Source: Herbiconiux sp. (GTDB taxonomy: Bacteria; Actinomycetota; Actinomycetes; Actinomycetales; Microbacteriaceae). Taken from it: a stretch of 64,000 nucleotides of DNA. Shown here in pieces: positions 35,207-43,787 of this stretch. Under the pieces are notes generated by a model. It was not told the origin of the DNA. It was given only the letters and a program-made list of their open reading frames with translations, and did no database searches. Each line of letters opens with the position of its first letter. Position 1 is the stretch's first letter. The translations under genes and the position numbers were made by a program. The stretch is from assembly GCF_023264855.1 (NCBI RefSeq), contig NZ_JAHFUW010000002.1:1-64000 (forward strand), read 5' to 3'.

Positions 35207-36208
35207 CTACCCGGTTTCCCGGGCCCGTTTGGCCCGCGCCAGCTCCACCAGCTGCCGGTCGCGCCAGGCCCGTTTCGCGTCGAGTTCGGCGCGCGGCCAC
35301 GTCTGCTCCCGTTGCGCCAGCAGCCCGCCGTCGAGCACTCGCTGCCAGTCGACCGTCTCGGTCTGGGCCGCGCCGAGCCGCTGGTAGAGCTCCTCGTAGC
35401 GCTCGACGTACTGCGCGATGCCCTCGGGCGCGTTGAGGTCGATCGTGCCGAACACGCCCAGCACCGACCAGCGCGGGGCGAGTGCCCCGATCACGGCGTT
35501 GTCGACGTCTTGCGCGCTCACCGCGCCGGACGCCACCAGCCGGAACGCCTCGTGCAGCACGGCCGCCTGCAGCCGGTTCACCACGAAGCCGTCGAGCTCC
35601 TCGCGCAGCTCGATCGGCTCCATCCCGGCGCTCTCCAGGATCGCCCGTGCCCGCCCGATGGCCTCGGCCGAGGTCCACGGCGCCGGCACGAGCTCCACGG
35701 CCGTGTGCAGATGCGGCGGGTTGAACGGATGCGCCACGAGGGTGCGTTCGCGCCCCGGCACCTCGGCCGTGAACAGCGACGGCATCAGCGCGGAGGTCGA
35801 CGAGGCCAGGATGGCGTCGGCCGGCGCGTGCTCGGCGATCCGCGCGAACACCTCGGCCTTGATCGAGGCCACCTCGGGCACACACTCCTGCACGTAGTCG
35901 GCCTCGCGAACGGCCGCGGCGAGGTCACCCGAGGTGCTCACGCGCTCGATCGCGTCGAGCGCGTCGAGATCGGCGAGCAAGGTGCGGACGACTCCGTCGA
36001 CCCGGTCGAGAGCAGCCTCGTCGAGGTCGAACAGCACCACGTCGTGGCCGGCCCGGGCGAACAGGGCGGCCCAGGCGCAGCCGATCAGCCCGGCGCCGAT
36101 CACGGTGACCTTCACGTGCAGCGCTCCCGCGCCCGAAGGCGATCCGGAATCCGTCGCCACGACCGCGCCTGCACCCGCCTGCGCGCCCGAAGGCGATCCG
36201 GCGCTCAC
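35207..36208 (-). CDS. 3-hydroxyacyl-CoA dehydrogenase-fold oxidoreductase
   Basis: The NAD-binding motif VTVIGAGLIGCAWAALFARAG and the conserved ASSTSALMPS and HPFNPPHLHTAVELVP (catalytic His region) place it in the 3HCDH family. At about 300 core residues it resembles L-gulonate 3-dehydrogenase or carnitine dehydrogenase more than beta-oxidation enzymes. The GTG at 36208 overlaps the upstream SDR stop (GTGA). It would add 31 residues containing two copies of GSPSGA. The GTG at 36115 would start right at the Rossmann fold. Confidence 0.8.
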   Translation of the reverse strand: MSAGSPSGAQAGAGAVVATDSGSPSGAGALHVKVTVIGAGLIGCAWAALFARAGHDVVLFDLDEAALDRVDGVVRTLLADLDALDAIERVSTSGDLAAAVREADYVQECVPEVASIKAEVFARIAEHAPADAILASSTSALMPSLFTAEVPGRERTLVAHPFNPPHLHTAVELVPAPWTSAEAIGRARAILESAGMEPIELREELDGFVVNRLQAAVLHEAFRLVASGAVSAQDVDNAVIGALAPRWSVLGVFGTIDLNAPEGIAQYVERYEELYQRLGAAQTETVDWQRVLDGGLLAQREQTWPRAELDAKRAWRDRQLVELARAKRARETG

Positions 36209-36990
36209 AGGTACTCCACGTTCCCGCAGAGGCTGATCGCCTGTCCCGAGATGTTCCGCCCCGCCGACGAGGCGAGGTACGCCACCAGCAGCGCGACCTC
36301 CTCCTCGCTCACCATCGTGTGCAGCGAGGTCTTGTCCAGCAGCTTGTCGAGCGCCTCCTCCGGCGTGATGCCGAGAGCGGATGCCCGTGCCGCGGTGGTG
36401 CGGCTGAAGCGCTCGCTGTCGACGAAGCCGGGCAGCACCGCGTTCACCCGGATGCCGTCGGGGCCGAGTTCGCGGGCGAGGGACTGCGTGAGCCCGTCCA
36501 TCCCGAACTTCGAGGCGTTGTAGGCGGCGCGGAGGGCGTAGCCGAGGCGGCCGGCCACCGAGGAGATGTTCACGATCGAGCCGCGCGAGGCGGTCAACGC
36601 CGGCACGGCGGCCTGGGAGCACAGGAATGCGCCGGTGAGGTTGATCGCGAGCGTCGACTCCCACTCGCCGAACTCGATGTCGACGAGCTTCGCCGTGGGC
36701 CCGGCGATGCCGGCGTTGTTCACGAGCAGGTCGAGGCCGCCGAGCGCCTCCTCGGTCTCGGCCAGGAGCCGGGAGACCTGCGCGGGGTTGCTGACGTCGC
36801 AGACGGATCCGGTGCGCCCGGGCACGGCGGCCAGGTGCGCCTCGAGCCGCTCGACGTTCGTGCCGCAGACGTGCACCCGGGCGCCGAAGCCCTCGAGGGC
36901 CGTGACGATCGCGAGGCCGATGCCCGAGGTGCCGCCGGTGACCAGCACCCGCAGTCCGGGGTCGGGCGTGAGGGAGAAGGTGCCGCTCAT
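36205..36990 (-). CDS. Short-chain dehydrogenase/reductase (sugar-acid type)
   Basis: The 261-residue SDR has TGGTSGIGLAI, LVNNAGIAG, ISSVAGRLG and the active-site YNASK. Its ATG at 36990 was chosen because the Rossmann strand begins 15 residues later. It lies beside fucose/rhamnose-type genes, so oxidation of a 2-keto-3-deoxy sugar acid is possible. It is divergent from the mutarotase. Confidence 0.82.
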   Translation of the reverse strand: MSGTFSLTPDPGLRVLVTGGTSGIGLAIVTALEGFGARVHVCGTNVERLEAHLAAVPGRTGSVCDVSNPAQVSRLLAETEEALGGLDLLVNNAGIAGPTAKLVDIEFGEWESTLAINLTGAFLCSQAAVPALTASRGSIVNISSVAGRLGYALRAAYNASKFGMDGLTQSLARELGPDGIRVNAVLPGFVDSERFSRTTAARASALGITPEEALDKLLDKTSLHTMVSEEEVALLVAYLASSAGRNISGQAISLCGNVEYL

Positions 36991-37118
36991 CGGGCACCGC
37001 CTGCGAGGAAGGAGGGCTGCATGGGAGAACTGCTTTCTGTCGACGGCGACGGGGAGGGAACCCGGCCGCTCGGCCATAGGGTGGAGGGGATCTGGCGGCT
37101 CATCGAGGAGGACGAGGC

Positions 37119-37445
37119 ATGGCACTCAGGATCGGTTCGAGAATCGGCCTGCGGCCCGAGAAGCGCGAGGAGTACCTGGCGCTGCACCGGGAGGTCTGGC
37201 CCGAGGTGCTCGCGAAGCTCACCGAGGTGGGCATCCGCAACTACACGATCTTCCTGCAGGGCGACGAGCTGTTCAGCTACTACGAGTTCGTCGGCGACGA
37301 CCACGCCGCCGCGCAGGCCGCGCTGGCGGCCGACCCGCGCACCCAGGACTGGTGGCGGCTCACCGACCCCTGCCAGCAGCGCCTGCCGGGCACCCCCGAG
37401 GGTGCCCAGTGGCAGGAGCTGACCGAGGTCTTCCATCTGGAGTGA
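37119..37445 (+). CDS. L-rhamnose/L-fucose mutarotase family protein
   Basis: The 108-residue ferredoxin-like protein interconverts the anomers of a 6-deoxy-hexose. Typical are LRPEKREEYLALHREVWPEVLAKLTEVGIRNYTIFL, LFSYYEFVGDD and DWWRLTDPCQQRLP. The family includes both rhamnose (RhaM) and fucose (FucU-like) users. The L-fucose-type dehydrogenase and lactonase downstream favour fucose. The next open frame after its TGA is the truncated SDR, in the same frame. Confidence 0.87.
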   Translation: MALRIGSRIGLRPEKREEYLALHREVWPEVLAKLTEVGIRNYTIFLQGDELFSYYEFVGDDHAAAQAALAADPRTQDWWRLTDPCQQRLPGTPEGAQWQELTEVFHLE

Positions 37446-37451
37446 CCCGCC

Positions 37452-37535
37452 TCAGGATGCCGCGGCGGCGGCCTCGGTGACGCCCGCCCAGTAGCTGCCG
37501 AACGGGTACGCGAACTCCTCCAGCGTCTCGACGAC
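37452..37535 (-). pseudogene. 3' remnant of a lost gene, possibly L-fuconate dehydratase
   Basis: On the minus strand the sequence reads an open C-terminus, LEEFAYPFGSYWAGVTEA, ending in TGA at 37452. The pattern (YPxGxxW near the end) resembles the C-terminus of L-fuconate dehydratase-type enolases, but this is from memory of the family and weak. The rest of the gene is missing: its 5' side runs straight into the truncated SDR. Right boundary is approximate. Confidence 0.4.
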
Positions 37536-38006
37536 GAGGAGTGGCTGCGGGTTCTGAACATCAACGTGGTCGGATCGGCCCGCACCGTGCGGCACGCGAT
37601 GCCGCACCTGCGCGAGTCACCGCACGGTGCCGTGGTGTTCACCACGTCGATCGCGGCCTGGGCCGGCATCCCGCAGCGCGTGCTGTACTCGGCCTCGAAG
37701 GGCGCGATCCAGGCCATGACGCTGGCGATCGCAGCCGACAGCCTCGAATTCGGCGTGCGCGTGAACGCCGTCGCGCCCGGCACCGCCGACACCCCGTGGG
37801 TGGGGCGTCTGCTCGACTCGGCCACGGATCCGGATGCCGAGCGCGCCGCGCTGGAAGGCCGCCAGCCCTCGGGGCGGCTGGTGCAGCCCTCCGAGGTGGC
37901 CGAGGCGGTGGCGTACCTGGCCTCGCCGAGCTCGGGCAGCACCAACGGCGTCGTGCTGGCCGTCGACGGCGGAATGTACTCGCTGCGGCCCCGGCCGCGC
38001 GGCTGA
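37530..38006 (+). pseudogene. SDR gene lacking its N-terminal third
   Basis: The frame begins within an SDR at EEWLRVLNINVVGSART (normally near residue 100) and continues through the active-site YSASK to the C-terminal VLAVDGGMYS. The dinucleotide-binding GxxxGxG and NNAG motifs are missing. The first usable start is GTG 37566, without an RBS. A deletion has joined it to the end of the minus-strand remnant. The product would lack the cofactor site. The downstream lactonase starts on its stop (TGATG). Confidence 0.75.
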
Positions 38007-38881
38007 TGTCCGGCACAGTACCGGCGTCCAGCCGGCCGTGGATGATCGACGCGCACCAGCACTTCTGGGATCCTCGGGTGCGGGCGTATCCGTGGATGGA
38101 CGAGTCGGTCGCCGCGATCGACCGGCCGATCGGGCCCTCCGACCTCCGGGAGGCGATCGCCGGTACTCCCGTCGCCGGCTCCGTCGTGGTGCAGGCCCTG
38201 CACGACCTCGGCGAATCGTTCGAGCTGCTCGAGATCACCGCGCGCGAAGACGTCGTGCTCGGCGCCGTGGTGTGGGTCGACCTGGCCGCTCCGGATGTCG
38301 CCGACCGCCTCGCCGAGCTGCGAGAACACCCGGGGCACCTGGCCGGCATCCGGCACCAGGTGCACGACGAGCCGGATGCGGACTGGCTGCGCCGGCCGGA
38401 GGTGATCCGGGGCCTGAAAGCGGTTCAGGATGCCGGACTCGCCTTCGACCTGCTGATCCGGCACCGCGAGAGCGCGGCCGCCCTCGCCCTGGCCGAAGAG
38501 CTGCCCGGCCTGACGCTCGTGCTCGACCACGCCGGCAAGCCCGCCATCGCCTCGGACGAGTGGGACGACTGGCGGCAGTGGTTCGGCCGGCTGGCCGCCC
38601 TGCCGAACGTGAACTGCAAGCTCTCGGGGCTGGTGACCGAGGCATCCTGGACCGGCTGGCGCGAGCAGGGCCTCGAGCGCTACGGCCAGCACGTGCTCGA
38701 CGCCTTCGGTGCCGAGCGCACCCTGTTCGGCTCGGACTGGCCGGTGAGCCTGCTGGCCGCGCGCTACGACGAGGTCGTCGACCTCGCCTGGCGGAGCGCA
38801 TCGTCACTCTCCGACGCCGAACGCACCGCCGTGTTCGCCGGAAACGCCCGCCGTATCTACGCCTTGGAGGAGACCTCGTGA
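38006..38881 (+). CDS. Amidohydrolase, L-fuconolactonase type
   Basis: The 291-residue amidohydrolase-2 protein begins MIDAHQHFWDP (metal-binding HxH) and has AGIRHQVHDE, LVLDHAGKP and LFGSDWPVSLL. These fit the lactonases that open L-fucono- or rhamnono-lactone. Its ATG shares one base with the SDR stop (TGATG). It should act after the aldo/keto reductase-type sugar dehydrogenase next in the operon. Confidence 0.82.
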   Translation: MSGTVPASSRPWMIDAHQHFWDPRVRAYPWMDESVAAIDRPIGPSDLREAIAGTPVAGSVVVQALHDLGESFELLEITAREDVVLGAVVWVDLAAPDVADRLAELREHPGHLAGIRHQVHDEPDADWLRRPEVIRGLKAVQDAGLAFDLLIRHRESAAALALAEELPGLTLVLDHAGKPAIASDEWDDWRQWFGRLAALPNVNCKLSGLVTEASWTGWREQGLERYGQHVLDAFGAERTLFGSDWPVSLLAARYDEVVDLAWRSASSLSDAERTAVFAGNARRIYALEETS

Positions 38882-39903
38882 CCGATCAGACTGCTGCCGC
38901 CGCATCCGGTGCCGGCACGACCGCGGCACCTCTCGCCGCCCGCCGCCCGTTCGGACGAGGCGGCCTCACCGTCGGGCCGCTCGGCTTCGGCGCGGCGCCC
39001 ATCGCCAACCTCGGCCGCACCGTCAGCGAGGAGGATGCCCGGGCCGCGGTCGAGACCGCCTGGGAGGCGGGCGTGCGGTACTACGACACCGCCCCGCACT
39101 ACGGCGTCGGACTCGCCGAGGAGCGCCTCGGCCGGGTGCTCGCCGGGAAACCGCGCGACGAGTTCGTGCTCTCCACCAAGGTGGGGCGGGTGCTCGAGCT
39201 GAACCCGGGTGGGCCGCGGCACGACGACGAGGGCTTCGACGTGCTCTCGCCGCTCGTGCGCCGCCTCGACTACAGCCGCGACGGGGTGCTGCGCTCGATC
39301 GAGGACAGCCTCACCCGCCTCGGTCTCGACCGCATCGACGTGGTGTTCGTGCACGACCCGGACGACTTCGAGAGCGAGGCGCTGGAGGGCGCGTTCCCGG
39401 CGCTGGAGGAACTGCGCTCGCAGGGCGTGATCACCTCGTACGGCGCCGGCATGAACCAGTCGGAGATGCTGTCGCGATTCGTGCGCGAGACCGACCTGGA
39501 CATCGTGATGTGCGCCGGCCGGTACTCGCTGCTCGAGCAGGGAGCGCTCGCCGATCTGCTGCCCGAGGCCGAGCGCCGTGGGGTCTCGGTGGTGGCGGCC
39601 GCGGTGTTCAACTCGGGGCTGCTGGCCCGCGCGCGCCCCGCGGCGACCGCGACCTACAACTACGCGCCCGCGCCGGCCGCACTGCTCGAGCGCGCCAACC
39701 GTATCGCCGACGTGTGCGAGTCGTTCGGCGTCACCCTGCCGGCGGCCGCCCTGCAGTACCCGCTGCGGCATCCGGCCGTTCCCACGGTCTGCGTCGGCGC
39801 GCGCGACGCCGCGCAAATGGCGCGCAACGCCGCCCTCTTCGACACCCCCGTGCCCGAGTCCCTCTGGGCCGCGCTCCAGGACGCCGGCCTCCTCTCCTCC
39901 TGA
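38878..39903 (+). CDS. Aldo/keto reductase, L-fucose dehydrogenase type
   Basis: The 341-residue protein has LTVGPLGFGAAPIANLG, the active-site YYDTAPHYGVGLAEERLG (catalytic Asp, Tyr region), and IDVVFVHDPDDFES. This is the D-threo-aldose/L-fucose dehydrogenase branch, which oxidises the sugar to its lactone with NAD(P). GTG start overlaps the lactonase stop (GTGA). Together with the mutarotase and the lactonase it forms the top of an oxidative deoxyhexose route. Confidence 0.85.
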   Translation: MTDQTAAAASGAGTTAAPLAARRPFGRGGLTVGPLGFGAAPIANLGRTVSEEDARAAVETAWEAGVRYYDTAPHYGVGLAEERLGRVLAGKPRDEFVLSTKVGRVLELNPGGPRHDDEGFDVLSPLVRRLDYSRDGVLRSIEDSLTRLGLDRIDVVFVHDPDDFESEALEGAFPALEELRSQGVITSYGAGMNQSEMLSRFVRETDLDIVMCAGRYSLLEQGALADLLPEAERRGVSVVAAAVFNSGLLARARPAATATYNYAPAPAALLERANRIADVCESFGVTLPAAALQYPLRHPAVPTVCVGARDAAQMARNAALFDTPVPESLWAALQDAGLLSS

Positions 39904-39920
39904 CCGCATCCGCGCATCCG

Positions 39921-39996
39921 AAACGAAGGAGTTTTTGCCGACGCGCCGAGCGCCCGGTGCTCCCGGCCCGCGTGTCCGGCAAGAACTCCTTCGTTT
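39921..39996. repeat. Inverted repeat before mnhA
   Basis: AAACGAAGGAGTT (39921-39933) pairs perfectly with AACTCCTTCGTTT (39984-39996), and TTGCCG (39935-39940) with CGGCAA (39977-39982), leaving a 36-base loop. It lies between two genes on the same strand and may end the fucose operon. The arm resembles the other ACTCC-type arms. Confidence 0.65.
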
Positions 39997-40062
39997 TGGA
40001 TGGCGCCTCCGCCTCTGCAGCCTGAGAGTCGGAGTCCGGGGCAGGGCACCCCTCGGCCCGGG

Positions 40063-40068
40063 TAGAAT
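40063..40068 (+). promoter_or_regulatory. Probable -10 box of the mnh operon
   Basis: TAGAAT lies 36 bases before the mnhA GTG, with AGGAG in between. It is the same hexamer as before purL. Confidence 0.4.
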
Positions 40069-40104
40069 GGAATTCCTGCCCTCTCCCCGACATGAGGAGT
40101 CCGC

Positions 40105-43100
40105 GTGATCCTGGTCCTGCTGCTGTTCGCAGGGCTTGCAGCGCTCACGCCCGCTCTCACCCGGGTGCTCTCGACGAGGGTCTTCTACGTCATCGCGGCG
40201 CTTCCGGCGGCCGCTTTCGCGTACACGCTCACCCAGACGAGCGCCGTGCTCGCGGGCGAGACCGTCACCCAGTACGTGCCGTGGATCCCCCAGCTCGGCA
40301 TCGCGTTCTCGTTCCGGGTCGACACGCTCAGCTGGCTGCTCGCCCTCGTCGTCACCGGCGTCGGCGCCCTCGTGCTGATCGACTGCGCCCGCTACTTCAG
40401 CCCACGTGAACCGCAGCTCGGCCGCTTCGCCGCCTTGCTGCTCGCCTTCGCCGGCACGATGTACGGCCTGGTCACCGCCGACGACATCTACATCATGTTC
40501 ATGTTCTGGGAGATCACGAGCGTGCTCTCCTACCTGCTGATCGGCCACTACACCGAGCGCAAGGAGAGCCGCGGCGCCGCCCTGCAGGCACTGCTCGTCA
40601 CCACCTTCGGCGGGCTGGCCATGCTCGTCGGCATCGTCCTGCTCACGGGGGACGCCGGCACCACGAGCATCGCGCAGCTGGTGGCCGACCCTCCCCCCGG
40701 CAGCGCCCTGGTCACCACGGCGATCATGCTCATCCTGGTGGGCGCGCTGTCGAAGTCGGCGCTCGTGCCCTTCCACTTCTGGCTGCCGGCCGCGATGGCC
40801 GCCCCCACCCCGGTGAGCGCCTACCTGCACGCCGCCGCGATGGTGAAGGCCGGCATCTACCTGATCGCCCGCCTCGCGCCCGGGTTCGCCGACACCCCGG
40901 GCTGGACCCCCGTGCTCGTCACGCTCGGCGTCTGGACGATGCTCGTGGGCGCCTGGCGCTCGCTCCGTCAGAACGACCTCAAGCTGCTGCTGGCCTACGG
41001 AACCGTGAGCCAGCTCGGTTTCCTCACCGTCGTCGTGGGCTTCGGAACGCGGGATGCGGCTCTCGCGGGTGCGGCCCTGCTGCTCGCCCACGCCCTGTTC
41101 AAGGCCACGCTCTTCCTCGTCGTCGGCATCGTCGACCACGACGAGGGCACCCGTGACCTGAGGGAGATCTCCGGGCTCGGCCGGCGCCGGCCCGTGCTGG
41201 CCGCCGTCGCCCTGATCGCGGTGGCGAGCATGGCCGGCATCCCGCCGCTGCTCGGCTTCGTGTCGAAGGAGGCTGTGCTGAGCGCGTTCCTCTCGGCCGG
41301 TTCCGGTGCCGACGGCACCGATCTGCAGCTGTGGGGCTGGATCGCGCTGATCGGCGTGGCCCTCGGATCGCTGCTCACCGTCGCCTACAGCGCCCGCTTC
41401 TTCTGGGGCGCGTTCCTCACCAAGAAGGGTGAGGCCCACGCCGCGGATGCCGCCCGCCGCGCCGCCGCAGAGGCCGACGGCCACGCGCACGCGCCGTCCC
41501 GCGGCATCCTGATCGCCCCCATCGTGCTCACCCTCGCCACGATCGCCGGCGGCCTGTTCGCCGCCCAGCTCAGCCCGGCGCTGGAGACCTACGCCGACAC
41601 CATCCCGCACGACTTCGCCTACGTGGCGGGAGCATCCGGAGCCGAGGCCGGTCACGGCACCTACCACCTCGCGCTCTGGCACGGCTTCGAGCCGGCCCTC
41701 GGCATCTCGGCCCTCGTGATCGCCGGAGGCCTCGCCCTGTTCGCCCTGCGCAAGCCCTTCGCCCGCCTGCAGAAGAAGGTGCCGCCGCTGGTCGACGCCG
41801 CCCGCAGCTACTGGTCGATCGTGCACGCCGTCGACCGCGCCGCCGCCCGCGTGACCCTGTTCGCCCAGAAGGGCGGTCTGCCGCAGTACCTCGGCACGAT
41901 CCTGATCGTGTTCGTGATCTGCCTGGGCCTCGCCACCGCCTTCAACCGCAGCTGGCCGAGCGAGATCGTGCTCTTCGACTACCCGGTGCAGCCGTTCGTG
42001 GCCGCCGCCATGGCCGTGGCCGCCATCATGGCCGCGCGCGCCACGCACCGGCTCGCCGCCGTGCTGCTGGTGGGCGTCACCGGTTTCGGGATGGTCGTGC
42101 TGTTCGCCTTCCACGGGGCGCCCGATCTGGCCCTCACCCAGGCGCTGGTCGAGACCGTCACGATCGTGGTGTTCGTGCTGGTGCTGCGCCGGCTGCCGCC
42201 GAAGATCGCCCAGCACAACAAGCCGGTGCGCCGCGGGCGTCGCATCCTGATCGGCACGGCCGTGGGTGTGACCATGGGCCTCGTGGGCTTCATCGCCCTC
42301 GGCGCCCGGCAGGCCGGCAGCCTCGGCGACGAGCTCGCCCGGCTCTCGGTGGAGGAGGGCCACGGCCAGAACATCGTGAACGTGATGCTGGTCGACATCC
42401 GCGCCTGGGACACCATGAACGAGCTCAGCGTGCTGATCGTGGTGGCCACCGGCGTCGCGAGCCTGATCTTCATCACCGGGCGCAACTTCACCATCCCGCG
42501 CCTGCGCGAATCGCGCGGCCGGCGGCAGGGCTCGCAGCGCGCGGAACTGGTCGACGATCCGCACACCACCGACGAGGCTCCGGATGACCGGCAGCACTCG
42601 TGGCTGCTGGGCGGCCGCACGCTGGCGCCCGAGAACCGCTCCCTGGTGCTCGAGGTGCTGGTGCGCCTGATCTTCCACCCCGCCATCGTGGTGTCGATCT
42701 TCCTGCTCTTTGCAGGGCACAACCTGCCGGGCGGCGGCTTCGCGGCCGGCATCCTGGCGGGCCTCGCGCTGATCGCGCGCTACCTCGCCGGTGGCCGCTA
42801 CGAACTCGGCGAGACGCTGCCGATCGGGCCGGGGGTGCTGCTCGGCGCCGGCATGCTGCTGGCCACCGGCACCGCGGTGGGCTCGCTCTTCCTGGGCGCG
42901 GACGTGCTGACCAGTGCCTACTTCTCGGCAGAGGTGCCCCTGCTCGGGTACGTCTCCTTCGGCACCTCGACCATCTTCGACATCGGCGTGTACCTCGTGG
43001 TGATCGGCGTGGTGCTCGACATCCTGCGCGCCCTCGGCGGCGAGGTCGACCGGCAGCAGGCGGAGGACGACGTGGACGCCTCGCCCGATGACCACTCGGT

Positions 43101-43260
43101 TACTGCCGACGAGGCCGACACCCGGGGCCGGGTCGCCGGTCGCGACACCAACGGCGCCGAACGCGGCACCCGAGGCGCCCGCGCCGCCGAGGCCCGCACG
43201 CAGACCGCTTCCCGCACCCCCTCCGACACGGAGCCCGACCCGATCGGAGGCACCGCATGA
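40105..43260 (+). CDS. mnhA: Na+/H+ antiporter subunit A (MnhA/MrpA)
   Basis: The 1051-residue protein is a NuoL-like multi-helix subunit with KSALVPFHFWLPAAMAAPTPVSAYLHAAAMVKAG (proton-path Lys and His) in its first half. The C-terminal third carries the DUF4040-like part and a fused MnhB domain (VLVRLIFHPAIVVSIFLLFAGHNLPGGGFAAG). A hydrophilic tail of about 60 residues rich in Asp/Glu/Arg/Ala follows. It couples Na+ export to H+ import with the other Mnh subunits. The fusion explains why no separate mnhB is present. Confidence 0.95.
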   Translation: MILVLLLFAGLAALTPALTRVLSTRVFYVIAALPAAAFAYTLTQTSAVLAGETVTQYVPWIPQLGIAFSFRVDTLSWLLALVVTGVGALVLIDCARYFSPREPQLGRFAALLLAFAGTMYGLVTADDIYIMFMFWEITSVLSYLLIGHYTERKESRGAALQALLVTTFGGLAMLVGIVLLTGDAGTTSIAQLVADPPPGSALVTTAIMLILVGALSKSALVPFHFWLPAAMAAPTPVSAYLHAAAMVKAGIYLIARLAPGFADTPGWTPVLVTLGVWTMLVGAWRSLRQNDLKLLLAYGTVSQLGFLTVVVGFGTRDAALAGAALLLAHALFKATLFLVVGIVDHDEGTRDLREISGLGRRRPVLAAVALIAVASMAGIPPLLGFVSKEAVLSAFLSAGSGADGTDLQLWGWIALIGVALGSLLTVAYSARFFWGAFLTKKGEAHAADAARRAAAEADGHAHAPSRGILIAPIVLTLATIAGGLFAAQLSPALETYADTIPHDFAYVAGASGAEAGHGTYHLALWHGFEPALGISALVIAGGLALFALRKPFARLQKKVPPLVDAARSYWSIVHAVDRAAARVTLFAQKGGLPQYLGTILIVFVICLGLATAFNRSWPSEIVLFDYPVQPFVAAAMAVAAIMAARATHRLAAVLLVGVTGFGMVVLFAFHGAPDLALTQALVETVTIVVFVLVLRRLPPKIAQHNKPVRRGRRILIGTAVGVTMGLVGFIALGARQAGSLGDELARLSVEEGHGQNIVNVMLVDIRAWDTMNELSVLIVVATGVASLIFITGRNFTIPRLRESRGRRQGSQRAELVDDPHTTDEAPDDRQHSWLLGGRTLAPENRSLVLEVLVRLIFHPAIVVSIFLLFAGHNLPGGGFAAGILAGLALIARYLAGGRYELGETLPIGPGVLLGAGMLLATGTAVGSLFLGADVLTSAYFSAEVPLLGYVSFGTSTIFDIGVYLVVIGVVLDILRALGGEVDRQQAEDDVDASPDDHSVTADEADTRGRVAGRDTNGAERGTRGARAAEARTQTASRTPSDTEPDPIGGTA

Positions 43261-43787
43261 GCGCCTCCCTCACCCTCGTCGTGCTGATGGCCGTGATGTA
43301 CGGCACCGGCGTCTACGTGATGCTCGAGAAGAGCCTCACGCGCATCCTGATCGGCTTCCTGTTGGTGGGCAACGCCACCAACCTGCTGATCTTCATGATG
43401 TCGGGGCGCTCGGGCAGTTCGCCGCTCGTGGGCGCCGACGGCGTGGCCGCGGAGGACATGGTCGATCCGCTGCCCCAGGTGCTGATGCTCACCGCGATCG
43501 TGATCAACTTCGGCATCACGGCCTTCATCCTCGCCCTGATCTACCGCTCCTGGTGGCTGTCGAACCTCGGCGACGAGGGCGACGACGTGCTCGCCGACGA
43601 AGACGATCAGGATGCGCTCGAGCAGGACGAGGCCGAGATCTTCCACGCCTCGCTCGACGACGACGACCTCGCCGTGCGGCACGTGCTCGAGGAGGGCGCG
43701 GAGTCGGACGACGATGACGACGACGATCCGGATCGGCCGCCCACCACCGAAGAACCCAGCGAGCAGGAGAGGGACGTGATGCGATGA
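43257..43787 (+). CDS. mnhC: Na+/H+ antiporter subunit C
   Basis: The 176-residue protein has three NuoK-like helices (LVVLMAVMYGTGVYVML, ILIGFLLVGNATNLLIF, VLMLTAIVINFGITAFIL). A long acidic tail follows, including a run of aspartates and prolines, beyond the usual length of about 115. It starts on the mnhA stop (ATGA) and ends on the mnhD start. Confidence 0.93.
   Translation: MSASLTLVVLMAVMYGTGVYVMLEKSLTRILIGFLLVGNATNLLIFMMSGRSGSSPLVGADGVAAEDMVDPLPQVLMLTAIVINFGITAFILALIYRSWWLSNLGDEGDDVLADEDDQDALEQDEAEIFHASLDDDDLAVRHVLEEGAESDDDDDDDPDRPPTTEEPSEQERDVMR

Noticed and set aside
37446-37566. An insertion sequence at the fucose-cluster scar
   Set aside because: There are no terminal inverted repeats, target duplications or transposase sequence; a simple deletion explains it.
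38857-43095. A 1412-codon open frame on the minus strand opposite mnhA
   Set aside because: It is rich in His, Gly, Arg and Glu with no domain, and mirrors the high-GC codon bias of mnhA on the other strand.
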